A stretch of DNA of 64,000 nt from Acinetobacter sp. YWS30-1 (GTDB taxonomy: Bacteria; Pseudomonadota; Gammaproteobacteria; Pseudomonadales; Moraxellaceae). A program made the translations under genes and the position numbers. The number at the start of each line of letters is the position of its first letter. Within the stretch, counting starts at the first letter, position 1. Location: positions 1,550,001-1,614,000 of the forward strand of contig NZ_CP114606.1 of the NCBI RefSeq assembly GCF_033558715.1. Direction: 5' to 3'. Shown here piece after piece: positions 27,647 to 36,421 of the stretch. The notes under the pieces were generated by a model, which ran no database searches, was not told the DNA's origin, and worked only from the letters and a program-made list of their open reading frames with translations.

Positions 27647-29812
27647 TTAAAATTTAAACGACACGCCTGCATAGGTCGAAAAGCCTTCACCCGGTGAAGA
27701 TCGTGCTCGATCTTCACCTTTGTCGTCATAACCTGGAATCACCACTGCTGCATATTTTTCATCGGTGATATTCTTGAAGTTAACCCAGGCACTCCATGAC
27801 TGATCTTCTGGTGCATATCCCAGATCAATACCCCAGATCTGATAATCATCACTGAAGCGGCTATTGGCATAATCATGTGCCATTTTCGATGCATATTCAG
27901 TATTTAGCCCTACATAAAGACCGTTATTCAAGGCATAACTGAGCTGCGCCTGATAAAGGTGTTTTGGAATTCCCGGCAGCTGGTTTTTGCCAAATAAAGG
28001 ATCGTTTTTATATTGGAAATCACTCAAGGTATAAGCTTGACGTAGACGAAGCTCGCCCTGCTGTGATGCATATAATGGTGTATCCAGACTGAGTTCTACA
28101 CCTTGATGAAGGGTTGGAGTCGCATTGGATTCAACGGCAATTGGCTCAGAAGGTCGTTCCGATCCATCCTCATAGGTTTTGATCAACTCTGAGGTTAATA
28201 ACTCGTTTTTAACTTTGGAATAATAGTAGCTCAGTGCCCAATCACCCCAAGCTGACTGACCCCTGCCACCCAGTTCTAAAGTATTTGCAGTTTGCGTGTC
28301 CAGATAAATAGGTTCACGTACCCGCCCTGAAGCGACACCAGTGTCAAAATAGTATGGCGAAGACCATGCCATCGCCCATGGATGTGCCGGTTCAATACTA
28401 CGGCTTAAATTGGCAAACCATTGTAGTGTTTCATTTGGCTGATAAGTCAGGCCAATACGCGGGGCGAAATTCCATTCATAGCGGCTAACTTCAGGACTAG
28501 CCACAGGATAAGTCACTTCACTCTCACGGTGGGTATAGGCTGCTGCCAATCCTAGATCAAGCTTAAACTGATCATTCAACTGAGTTTCCTGATCAAATTG
28601 CAGCACATTGTCTGAACCACGATAAGTATAACGGCGTGTTACGGTATCTGCCGGATAAAGCGTGCCATCAATTGTAGTATCGCGTCGAATTGTTTCGGTT
28701 ACACCACTATTCGGACGGTGCGTGGTACTTCGAAAAGCAACTTTTCCTTGATGTTCAAGACCGAATAACTGATAAGGTTTCTCATACTGAACCCGCGCAC
28801 TAATATCCTCATAATCGACATTGGTACGATAACTACTTTCACGTAGATCCAATGGATAATGGTGATAAGCCAGACTACCGGTCAGTTTGGCATCATCCTG
28901 CAAGTTCCAAGTGGTAGTATTTGCCAGCCAGGTACTGCCCGGTTGAATCCGCTTGGCATCTACAGCCAGATTAAAATCATTGGCTGCTTCAGGATTATTC
29001 TTGAGCTGTTCCTGGGTAATGCGCCCTGGCGTTAAATGTTTGCTTTCACGGTAACGGGCATAAAAGCGGGTCTCAATATCTGGACTGATCTGATAACCCA
29101 GATTAAAAACTAGACCTTTACCATCACCTTCGGCATGATCCTGAATCCCATCAAACTGTGAACCCGTTACTGTCAGATAATAATCTAACTTATCGAGTTG
29201 TCGGCCAGTACTAAACTGGTATTTCTGATAGCCATGGCTACCCGTTTCATATTTTAATTCAGAGCCATTCTGCTCTGCACCGGTCTTACTTTTATAATTA
29301 ACTGTTCCACCTAAGGACAATCCGCCCTGTTTTAAACCATTGGCACCACGGTACACCTCAACATGATCAATCCACCATGGTTCAAGCAGTTCATAAGCTG
29401 TACCACCCGGTCCGGTAAAGGGAATATCATCGATCATGACATAAGTTCCGGATGCATGTGCACCAGAAGTACGGTTAATGCCAGAACCACGGATAGAAAT
29501 TTTGGCTCCTTCATTGCCCGGCGATTGGGCATAAATGCCGGGCTGGAGACGGAAGACGTCAGCAATGGTTCCCAGACGCTGATGTTCGAGCTGCTGATCT
29601 GAAATAAAATTGGTTCCTCCCGAAACGCTGGCAAGTTCGGCCGCAGTCTGTTGCTGGGAATTTGTATTTTGCTCAGTGGTCACCACAATAGTTTCCAGTT
29701 GCTGAACACTATCCTGTGCTAGCGTAGTTTCAGCATAAAGATGGCCTGAAAATGCCGACAGTATCATCAGGCTAAGCGGATTTTTCTTGAGAGGGATTTT
29801 TGTCATATTCAT
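27647..29812 (-). CDS. TonB-dependent outer-membrane receptor
   Basis: A receptor of about 721 residues from the chosen start. The N-terminal signal peptide (KNPLSLMILSAFSGHLYA) is followed by a TonB-box-like LETIVVTT, a plug domain (about 70-190, with DVFRLQPGIYAQSPGNEGAKISIRG, IDDIPF and VEVYRGANG) and a 22-strand barrel ending in SFKF. The frame remains open up to 29947, but that extension has no signal-peptide character, so ATG 29812 (or 29806) is favoured. The closest family look is FecA/siderophore-type. No Fur box or siderophore genes are seen, so the ligand is open. Three inverted repeats lie upstream. Confidence 0.88.
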   Translation of the reverse strand: MNMTKIPLKKNPLSLMILSAFSGHLYAETTLAQDSVQQLETIVVTTEQNTNSQQQTAAELASVSGGTNFISDQQLEHQRLGTIADVFRLQPGIYAQSPGNEGAKISIRGSGINRTSGAHASGTYVMIDDIPFTGPGGTAYELLEPWWIDHVEVYRGANGLKQGGLSLGGTVNYKSKTGAEQNGSELKYETGSHGYQKYQFSTGRQLDKLDYYLTVTGSQFDGIQDHAEGDGKGLVFNLGYQISPDIETRFYARYRESKHLTPGRITQEQLKNNPEAANDFNLAVDAKRIQPGSTWLANTTTWNLQDDAKLTGSLAYHHYPLDLRESSYRTNVDYEDISARVQYEKPYQLFGLEHQGKVAFRSTTHRPNSGVTETIRRDTTIDGTLYPADTVTRRYTYRGSDNVLQFDQETQLNDQFKLDLGLAAAYTHRESEVTYPVASPEVSRYEWNFAPRIGLTYQPNETLQWFANLSRSIEPAHPWAMAWSSPYYFDTGVASGRVREPIYLDTQTANTLELGGRGQSAWGDWALSYYYSKVKNELLTSELIKTYEDGSERPSEPIAVESNATPTLHQGVELSLDTPLYASQQGELRLRQAYTLSDFQYKNDPLFGKNQLPGIPKHLYQAQLSYALNNGLYVGLNTEYASKMAHDYANSRFSDDYQIWGIDLGYAPEDQSWSAWVNFKNITDEKYAAVVIPGYDDKGEDRARSSPGEGFSTYAGVSFKF

Positions 29813-29819
29813 GGCGAAT

Positions 29820-29933
29820 TTATACAATCCTGTATAAGTGATCCTGATCTGCTTTAGGACTTGGCTTAAAAATTTAAGCTGTAGCATAAATGAAGCATGT
29901 AAAATTAAGCAGATATTTTCTGCCAAAATATCT
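29820..29933. promoter_or_regulatory. Cluster of three inverted repeats upstream of the TonB receptor gene
   Basis: Within 115 bases there are ttatac/gtataa (29820-29837), gcttaaa/tttaagc (29863-29878) and agatatttt/aaaatatct (29911-29933, perfect 9-base arms, 5-base loop). They could be protein sites or a structured leader. None resembles a Fur box or a cobalamin riboswitch box I can recognise. Confidence 0.4.
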
Positions 29934-30297
29934 GACTGGTGCGGCAATATTTTTAATTTTTTCTATACAAAAAATCTGTCAGTACTTTACAAGATCACAG
30001 ACAGATTCATACAAGTTCTGAAATCTAATTTATTAAGTATTTGTAATTTATAGATATGTATTTTTTTCTTGTAACCATCTAATTCGAGTTGGCAAAAAGT
30101 GATTTAAATTAAAAATTTTGAAGATATAAACAATATTCTGATTCATCAAGATCAGTTTAATAGACAGGTTTCTAGACCAAAATCTTAGTCATAACTAGAA
30201 AATAGAATTCTTATTTTTTGAACTATGGCTTATAGATTTCAGCCCAAAAAAGAAACCCTCCTGCTGGAGAGTTTCTTCATGTATTCTGGCTATTATT
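29934..30297. other. Intergenic region between the TonB receptor and a small secreted protein gene
   Basis: AT-rich, no supportable gene. An imperfect stem-loop at 30250-30277 (12-base arms, one mismatch, tgct loop) ends the minus-strand small gene. Confidence 0.45.
30250..30277 (-). terminator. Terminator of the small secreted protein gene
   Basis: aagaaaccctcc (30250-30261) and ggagagtttctt (30266-30277) pair with one mismatch around tgct; on the minus strand it is followed by ttttt. Confidence 0.65.
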
Positions 30298-30498
30298 TTA
30301 TTTAGAGGCATTTTCGATTACTTGTGCTTGTAATGGTACAGCTTGCTGGGTTTCAGCTGATTTTTTCTTGGTTTTCATTTCTGCCACTTTGGCCAGAGTT
30401 TTCTCGGTAAAACGTAAACCACCATCTTCTGCCATCACATTACCCGCCATCAAAAGACTGCTTATTACTAGCAGTGATGGTATAAGTTTTAATTTCAT
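30298..30498 (-). CDS. Small secreted/periplasmic protein of unknown function
   Basis: A 66-residue protein with a clear Sec signal peptide (MKLKLIPSLLVISSLLMAGNVMA, shown here only to mark cleavage after residue 23 in VMA-ED). The mature part of about 43 residues is Lys-, Glu- and Gln-rich with no cysteine and is probably helical or disordered. It has a good AGGTGG ribosome-binding site 8 bases before the ATG and its own terminator, which support a real gene. I do not recognise a family. It is divergent from nasT. Confidence 0.72.
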   Translation of the reverse strand: MKLKLIPSLLVISSLLMAGNVMAEDGGLRFTEKTLAKVAEMKTKKKSAETQQAVPLQAQVIENASK

Positions 30499-30843
30499 GT
30501 CTATTCCACCTTTTTATTTATAGTGGATTAAAAATAAGCAATTATTATTCCAATATTTTTATCTATATTTGATTTTTTTATTTTTCCCGATCATCTTGAT
30601 GAAATTAAAATTGATCTAAGCGGTAATTTTTATATTCTTTATTGCCTTAAAACTCCTTATTTTAGTGCGATTATTTCAACAACGCCTTATTTTAGTCAGG
30701 TTAATTCGGCCTTTTAAGTTCCTCTGCACTATTTTTATGACACTTTTAACCTGATCTCCTGATTTTTTGCACCAAATTGCATGGTATGTTTTTTGCATAA
30801 GTCCTCATAGAATATTCCCCGATGTACTAGTTAAAAATCTTGC
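30499..30843. other. Divergent region upstream of nasT with 30-base-spaced direct repeats
   Basis: 345 AT-rich bases with no gene. The 12-mer ccttattttagt occurs at 30655-30666 and again at 30685-30696, exactly 30 bases apart (about three helical turns), a possible tandem protein-binding arrangement. Confidence 0.4.
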
Positions 30844-31422
30844 ATGTCTAAATTACGAATTGCCCTGATTGATGATGATCCAGAACGCGCTGAATTTATT
30901 CAGGCTTCTTTACTTGCGCATGATTTTCATGTGGTGGCTTGTGTCATTCTGAATGACCTCAACATTGTTGATATCAAAAGCCTGCATGCCGATGTCATTC
31001 TGTTAAATATGGATCATCCTCATCGCGATATTATCGAAAGCTGCGTGAGTCAGTATGAATTACCTACGGTTCTATTTACCCAAAATTCCAACAAGGACAC
31101 CATCAGAAATGCCATTGATGCCGGAGTCACGGCATATATTGTGGACGGGATTGATCCAACCAAACTGGAAAATATTCTGGAAATATCGATTGAACAATTC
31201 CAGAAACATAAAAAACTGTTACATGACCTGAAGGAAACTCAGGAAAAATTAAGTGATCGCAGGGATATTGATAAAGCCAAAGTCCTGCTGATCCAGCTGC
31301 ATGGACTGAGCGAAGAAGAAGCATTTGCCCTGTTGCGCAAAAATGCCATGAGTCACCGGATTACCATTGGCGATATGGCAAGGCGCTTACTTGATGCACA
31401 AAAACTGTTATCCGGCCAATAA
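30844..31422 (+). CDS. nasT: ANTAR-domain response regulator NasT-like
   Basis: A 192-residue two-domain protein. A receiver-like domain (about 1-120, IALIDDDPERAEFIQ at the N-terminus) precedes an ANTAR RNA-binding domain (about 130-185: DKAKVLLIQLHGLSEEEAFALLRKNAM). NasT proteins bind paired hairpins in nitrate-assimilation mRNA leaders and prevent termination; NasS holds NasT inactive until nitrate or nitrite is sensed. The following gene, 10 bases downstream, is a NasS-like protein, which supports the assignment. No nitrate reductase or transporter gene is in the window, so its targets must be elsewhere. Confidence 0.88.
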   Translation: MSKLRIALIDDDPERAEFIQASLLAHDFHVVACVILNDLNIVDIKSLHADVILLNMDHPHRDIIESCVSQYELPTVLFTQNSNKDTIRNAIDAGVTAYIVDGIDPTKLENILEISIEQFQKHKKLLHDLKETQEKLSDRRDIDKAKVLLIQLHGLSEEEAFALLRKNAMSHRITIGDMARRLLDAQKLLSGQ

Positions 31423-31432
31423 GGAGCATTCA

Positions 31433-32437
31433 ATGACAACATTAGAAAAAACAGAACTCAATATTGGCTATATTCCACTGCTTGATTGTGTTGCCATTCT
31501 TTGGGCGGAGCGACAAGGTTATTTTACTGAACAGGGTTTAAAGGTAAACCTGATCCGTGAAGCCTCCTGGTCCAGCTTACGCGACCGTCTGGCCTATGGC
31601 TTTCTGGATGCTGCCCATTGCCTGTCTGCCATGCTTCCCGCGGCTGCTTTGGGCGCAGACCAGTTACAAGTCGCTTTGCAGACTCCATTAGTCCTCAGTA
31701 TCAATCAGGCATTTATCAGCTTAAGACAGGATCTGTGTTATGAACTGGGCATTCAGCCTGAAGATAATGAACAGATCACGTCGCAAAAGCTGGTCAGTGC
31801 CTTAAAGCAGCAACATAAAGTAGGTCTGGCTCATGTTTATAAATACTCCATTCATCATTACTGTTTAAGAGAATGGCTGGCTTTAACTGATGCGCAATAT
31901 GCTAAAAATATATTGCTCAAGACCTCACCTCCCCCTTTGATGGTCAAAGGGATTGCAGCACAGATTTTTGATGGTTTTTGTGTGGGTGAACCTTGGAATA
32001 TTCAGGCCAAGCTTGAAGGTTATAGCCTGATTGTCGCAGCAAGCCAAAATGTGATTCCTAAAGTGGCAGATAAAGTACTAGCAATAACTCAGGAATGGGG
32101 CGAGTTGCATCCACTGACTGTAGAGGCCTTAGTCGCAGCTGTAAATAAAGCCCAGATGGATTTAAAGCATGCTACGGATCTTTCTGAAGTCTGGGACATG
32201 CTGATGGATTATCAGATTATCCAGTTTGAATGTTCAGCTTCTCGACACGTTTATGACTTCCATAAGATTCAGAATATTATTCGTAACCTTGCAGGTGAAA
32301 GTGTTGAGCCTCAATTCACCGATTTTATCTGGCTATTAGAGCAGATGGAAAAATGGGAAAATATTGATCTGTCCGCAGATGATCAGCAACAGATTGCCCA
32401 ATCCTGTATTTATCAGCAAGAATCCACGACTGTATAA
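31433..32437 (+). CDS. nasS: NasS-like nitrate-sensing substrate-binding protein
   Basis: A 334-residue protein of the NrtA/CmpA/NasS bicarbonate/nitrate-binding family. It begins at ATG 31433 behind AAGGAG; an upstream in-frame start inside nasT is rejected. ELNIGYIPLLDCVAILWAERQGYFTEQGL is the family N-terminus (first of two lobes). There is no signal peptide or lipobox, so it is cytoplasmic, as expected for a NasS sensor that binds NasT rather than a periplasmic transport component. It pairs with nasT in a two-gene operon that ends at the terminator at 32463-32493. Confidence 0.88.
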   Translation: MTTLEKTELNIGYIPLLDCVAILWAERQGYFTEQGLKVNLIREASWSSLRDRLAYGFLDAAHCLSAMLPAAALGADQLQVALQTPLVLSINQAFISLRQDLCYELGIQPEDNEQITSQKLVSALKQQHKVGLAHVYKYSIHHYCLREWLALTDAQYAKNILLKTSPPPLMVKGIAAQIFDGFCVGEPWNIQAKLEGYSLIVAASQNVIPKVADKVLAITQEWGELHPLTVEALVAAVNKAQMDLKHATDLSEVWDMLMDYQIIQFECSASRHVYDFHKIQNIIRNLAGESVEPQFTDFIWLLEQMEKWENIDLSADDQQQIAQSCIYQQESTTV

Positions 32438-32462
32438 ATTATAAATTTATAAACTTCCATAA

Positions 32463-32493
32463 AAAAAGACCCAGAATCGTTCTGGGTCTTTTT
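32463..32493. terminator. Bidirectional terminator between nasS and mtlD
   Basis: A perfect 13-base stem (aaaaagacccaga at 32463-32475, complement at 32481-32493) with a 5-base loop, placed between converging genes. Confidence 0.92.
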
Positions 32494-32508
32494 ATTTACT
32501 GCTGATAT

Positions 32509-34635
32509 TTAGCTGAGCGCTTGCTGCAAATCCAGTTGCATGAATTTTTGTAAGGACAATTTTCCAGCAATCATCTGATTGATGAATTGTGACATTTCAT
32601 CATACAAGGTCTCATATAGCTGCGGCTCTAATGCCATATGTCTTAACTGGATTTGTAAATGCATCAACAGTTCCTGCTGCTCGCATTCACCCTGTTCCAG
32701 AGCATAGATATAACCTAACACTGCGCCTTTTAAAACCACATCAAACGGTAAACTATATTTAAGCAAGGTCGATAATGAACCCATAACCCGTTCATTGTGT
32801 TTCAGCTTTCTTAAGGGTTCACGCCCTACACGTGCACATGGGTCCTGATAAGCATAGGCACAGGATTCAGTAAAACTTTGTGCCAGACGTTCCAGATCTG
32901 AAGCATGCTTAGGAATCTGGTAACAGAGACCATGCTTCACCTGCGCTAAGGCCTGCTGCATGAATTTTCTGACCGCATGATCTGACATGGCCACGCCAAT
33001 GGTCTGATGACCGCGCAGGCTGGCATACCAGGCCATCATCGCATGCACACCATTCCATAAGCGGTTTTTAATCAGCTGGATATTGGCAATATCATCTACC
33101 AGAATCATTTGGCGCATTTTAGCCAATAATGGACTGTTATTTTCCACATAGATTGGCATATCCGTTTCGGCATTAAACAGAATCAGGTCCATCGACTGCA
33201 GAATATGACTTGGCTGAAAATTACGGCGCAGGTCTTCAATATATAAGCCCGCCTGATGTTCCTGCTCTGCATTCAGGGCTGTAGAATCATCCAGATCCAC
33301 TACGGACAGATCTTCATCCAGCTGATACTGCTTGAACATGTTGTATTTGATGCGCAGCTGACGGTACAGTTTCTGGTCGGACAGTTTGGAGACCATACGG
33401 TTCACCACTGTGTCACAGAAATAATGCTGATCCATAATGTGCTGCGCTGTCTGTTCATCCGTAATCTGTTTCAGACGGCTCAGAATCTGCTGCATCACCA
33501 GCTGTTTGGCCCCGATTTTATTCAGGATAATTAACAGCGTCAGCGGCTGTTCCTGCTGCTCGTAGGCCAAGTATCGCGCATATAAACCCTGTGCAATTAC
33601 TTCTGCTTCAGAAACCAGAGCTTCCTCAGGGACACAGACTGCCACCAGACTGGATTCAATATACATGTTCTGCATTTGCTCCAGATCATGCGCATCAATC
33701 ACACTCATATTTTCAATACGCTGGTCAAAAGAGTTCTGACCATAACGAATGCAATAGGTGCCAAACGCATTTACGGCAGATTGATAGAGTGGATTACGCG
33801 TTGAGGCAATAATTTTGCGTGGACGCGTATAGCCATCCCAGTGTGATAACACCTGAGCCAGATAACCACCGCCAATTGCACCGAAGCCGTGAATCCCAAC
33901 TGTTAACTGATTCAGCGTTTGCGGAAATGCAGTCTCAAGTTCAGGCATTTCCAGAACCGGAACAAACTGGTTCAGATCTATCAGAAAATCTTCCATCGTT
34001 TCATAATAATACTGGGCTTGTGCCAGCATCGACTCATTCGGCGTTTTAATGTCTTTGAAAAGTACCGTCATGCCACCTGCATCATAGGCAGATCGCAGGC
34101 CATTTTCAGAATCTTCAAACATCAGGCATTGAGCCGGACTTAAATTGATTTTTTCGGCTGCACTGATAAAAATTTCTGGATGAGGTTTCCCCTGTTTAAT
34201 CTCATCGCCACACACCAGTACATCAAAAAATTTATAGACATTGGCATTGATCATATATTCTTCTGCAATGGCACGTCGACTCGAAGTCGCCACAGCCATT
34301 TTTAGGCCTGCCTTGCGTAGGCGTTCCAACACCTGTAATAAACCTTTTTTAATTGGAACACCATAATTGCGTACATGTTCTAGTTCCAGCACATCAGCAC
34401 GCTGGCGGATCTCGGCATAAGGAACATCTTGTCCATAACGCTCTTTGGCCAGCTGCTCGGCACTACGGGCACTTAAGCCCAAACACTGCATTAAATAGTT
34501 TTCAGAAAATTCGACACCGATCAGCTCACGTGAAGCCTGTTGCAAGGTTTGAAAGCGCAAACGTTCTGTATCAAACATGGTTCCATCCATATCGAAAATT
34601 GCGCCGTGTACGATTTGATTTTTAAATTCTAGCAT
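32509..34635 (-). CDS. mtlD: Bifunctional mannitol-1-phosphate dehydrogenase/phosphatase (MtlD)
   Basis: A 708-residue fusion. An N-terminal HAD phosphatase domain (about 1-230; nucleophile motif FDMDGTMFD, later FEDSENGLRSAYDAG) is joined to a mannitol dehydrogenase domain (about 245-708; NAD motif VGIHGFGAIGGGYLAQ). In Acinetobacter baylyi this enzyme reduces fructose-6-phosphate and dephosphorylates the product, making mannitol as a compatible solute under salt stress. ATG 34635 is taken as the start, with AGGGGAG directly ahead; a TTG 21 bases earlier is less likely. It lies alone in its transcript, near the choline-betaine locus, the other osmoprotection system. Confidence 0.92.
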   Translation of the reverse strand: MLEFKNQIVHGAIFDMDGTMFDTERLRFQTLQQASRELIGVEFSENYLMQCLGLSARSAEQLAKERYGQDVPYAEIRQRADVLELEHVRNYGVPIKKGLLQVLERLRKAGLKMAVATSSRRAIAEEYMINANVYKFFDVLVCGDEIKQGKPHPEIFISAAEKINLSPAQCLMFEDSENGLRSAYDAGGMTVLFKDIKTPNESMLAQAQYYYETMEDFLIDLNQFVPVLEMPELETAFPQTLNQLTVGIHGFGAIGGGYLAQVLSHWDGYTRPRKIIASTRNPLYQSAVNAFGTYCIRYGQNSFDQRIENMSVIDAHDLEQMQNMYIESSLVAVCVPEEALVSEAEVIAQGLYARYLAYEQQEQPLTLLIILNKIGAKQLVMQQILSRLKQITDEQTAQHIMDQHYFCDTVVNRMVSKLSDQKLYRQLRIKYNMFKQYQLDEDLSVVDLDDSTALNAEQEHQAGLYIEDLRRNFQPSHILQSMDLILFNAETDMPIYVENNSPLLAKMRQMILVDDIANIQLIKNRLWNGVHAMMAWYASLRGHQTIGVAMSDHAVRKFMQQALAQVKHGLCYQIPKHASDLERLAQSFTESCAYAYQDPCARVGREPLRKLKHNERVMGSLSTLLKYSLPFDVVLKGAVLGYIYALEQGECEQQELLMHLQIQLRHMALEPQLYETLYDEMSQFINQMIAGKLSLQKFMQLDLQQALS

Positions 34636-35040
34636 TGCTCCCCTTTTATAATTCAATGAGTTAAGAAGTGGACAATACCTTAAGGAAAATAAGAGATTAA
34701 ATAAACCGATGTAAAGATATGAAATAGTTCTGACTATAAATTGATCAATAAAGACTAAATTAAATAGTTTTAGGTTTTCTTATGTAACAGTTAGGTAACA
34801 AAAAGTAACCAGCAAGTTGTTTCTTATAAAAAATAAATATTCAAATTAGGAGGTGTAGATAAATTCAAATGCTGTGCCAATTTAGTATTACGATTTTTAT
34901 TATGAGTAATACTTAGAATGCTCAAAATAAGTTCATTTTAGGAATTTAATGATAAATACAGTCTGGATGTGCACCCAAACTGGACTTTTTATCTCTTTCT
35001 AAAAACGGGATAATGGCGGCGAAAGAAAAATGGGGGTGAC
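34636..35040. other. Divergent region between mtlD and a HAD hydrolase gene
   Basis: About 405 AT-rich bases without a gene. It contains an inverted repeat with perfect 8-base arms, agtattac (34884-34891) and gtaatact (34906-34913), and three gtaac repeats around 34785-34810. Promoters for mtlD and the HAD gene must be here; salt control, if any, would act in this region. Confidence 0.45.
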
Positions 35041-35751
35041 ATGTTTAAAGATAAAAAGCTGGTGTGTTTTGACCTAGATGGAACCTTAATTGATTCAGTG
35101 GGGATCTGGAACCAGGTCGATGCTGCCCTGATTCTGGAATTATCGGGGATCGAAGTCGGTCTGGATCAGATTCAGCAACTGCGTGACCTGCAACTGAAAG
35201 CCTTTAGACATATGCCCGATCCTTATCTGGAATATTGTGGCTATTTAAAAGAGCTCTATGGTTTTGAACCCAGCAAGGAAGAGGTTAAAAACCGTCGTTA
35301 TCATATTTCACGGCATTTTCTGGATCATGTGATAGAACTCAAACCGCAAGCTGAGCTGCTGATTCAAGCCTTAAAACAGCAAGGGATACAATTGGCACTC
35401 ACGACTACCACCAGCTTGTTCAATGTGCAGCGTTATCAGGACAATAATCAGAAGATTAATCAGAAAATCAGTTTTGATGATGATTTTGCGATTATCTTGA
35501 CTCGCGAAAATGTTGAGAATATCAAACCGCATCCAGAAGTGTATTTAAATGCGCTCCAGCATTTTGAAATTGTGGCCAAAGATTGCCTGATTATTGAAGA
35601 CTCTTTAATTGGGGTGGAAGCTGCCAACAATGCGGGGATTGATGTCGTGGCAATTTACGACCAGTATTCTGCACATGAAATGGATTTGATCAAAGCCAAG
35701 GCAGATTATTTTGTAGAAGATTTTGCTGGTCTCATAAAATTGGTGAATTAA
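35041..35751 (+). CDS. HAD family hydrolase (phosphoglycolate phosphatase-like)
   Basis: A 236-residue HAD-superfamily phosphatase with a helical cap. Motif I DLDGTLID carries the nucleophile Asp11 and acid/base Asp13; motif II is the LTTTTS stretch; motif IV is in IIEDSLIGVEAANNAG with the metal-binding Asp. The substrate is probably a small phosphorylated metabolite; candidates include phosphoglycolate or sugar phosphates. GGGGG ahead of the ATG is a good ribosome-binding site. It is divergent from mtlD, whose first half is also a HAD domain, but they are not obvious recent duplicates. Confidence 0.87.
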   Translation: MFKDKKLVCFDLDGTLIDSVGIWNQVDAALILELSGIEVGLDQIQQLRDLQLKAFRHMPDPYLEYCGYLKELYGFEPSKEEVKNRRYHISRHFLDHVIELKPQAELLIQALKQQGIQLALTTTTSLFNVQRYQDNNQKINQKISFDDDFAIILTRENVENIKPHPEVYLNALQHFEIVAKDCLIIEDSLIGVEAANNAGIDVVAIYDQYSAHEMDLIKAKADYFVEDFAGLIKLVN

Positions 35752-35788
35752 AAAAATGCCATGAATCCTTTCTGATCATGGCATTTTT
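35752..35788. terminator. Bidirectional terminator after the HAD hydrolase
   Basis: A perfect 13-base stem (aaaaatgccatga at 35752-35764, complement at 35776-35788) immediately after the HAD stop and before the converging lipoprotein gene. Confidence 0.9.
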
Positions 35789-35820
35789 CGTGTTATCTCT
35801 GAATTGATTAGATTAGAGCA

Positions 35821-36171
35821 TTATTTGGCTTTTTTATAGACGGAGCCTGAGCCGACCAGATTGCCAGTTTTTTCGTCAATCGCGAAATCAACGACACCTG
35901 TACCTGAATTAATCTGAAGCAGACCATTATCAGCGACTGAAGCGGGCATCGGATTTTTCTTGTCGGTTTTGCCGCTTTCTTTGTCTTTAATAGTATTGGT
36001 AATGAAATAGTTTTCACCATTTTTGGAAATTACCAGGATATTTTCCAATTTTGGATTTTCCAGTGTATTTTTCCAGTTCCCCTGATAATCTGGTGCTGGA
36101 GTTTCCGGGGTATTACACGCGGTTAACAGCAATAAAAGTGAGATGCCTGAAAAATATTTAAGATATTTCAA
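35821..36171 (-). CDS. Small lipoprotein of unknown function (TTG start)
   Basis: A 116-residue protein with a lipoprotein signal peptide; the lipobox LLTAC puts the lipidated Cys at residue 19. The mature part contains GNWKNTLENPKLENILVISKNGENYFITN, resembling small beta-sandwich proteins that detect or hold ligands, but I cannot assign a family. The reading frame opens with TTG at 36171 with aagg about 9 bases upstream; no in-frame ATG precedes the lipobox. It is monocistronic. Confidence 0.78.
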   Translation of the reverse strand: MKYLKYFSGISLLLLLTACNTPETPAPDYQGNWKNTLENPKLENILVISKNGENYFITNTIKDKESGKTDKKNPMPASVADNGLLQINSGTGVVDFAIDEKTGNLVGSGSVYKKAK

Positions 36172-36357
36172 AACTGAGACCTTGAATGATAGAACGCGGC
36201 CATTATAAAAAGAACCTCCTTGAGGTAAACGCTTAGCTTGTAGGCGAAGCGTTTCAGCGGTAGTAAATCTGTCCCGCCTTCGTCATTTTTTGAAAATCAT
36301 CTTCATATTTCATTCATAAATTCGTGTGAACTGACCACTTTTTAACAGATAAAAAAA

Positions 36358-36388
36358 TCCTCAATAGACCATCCAAATCTATTGAGGA
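36358..36388 (-). terminator. Terminator of the desaturase operon
   Basis: tcctcaatag (36358-36367) and its complement (36379-36388) form a perfect 10-base stem; on the minus strand seven T residues follow. Classic intrinsic terminator 33 bases after the desaturase stop. Confidence 0.92.
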
Positions 36389-36421
36389 GTACCAAACTGG
36401 ATAATAGAGAAACCCTAAAAA

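Noticed and set aside
29813..29947. N-terminal extension of the TonB receptor
   Set aside because: It lies ahead of a normal signal peptide and overlaps two inverted repeats; the ATG at 29812 or 29806 fits export.
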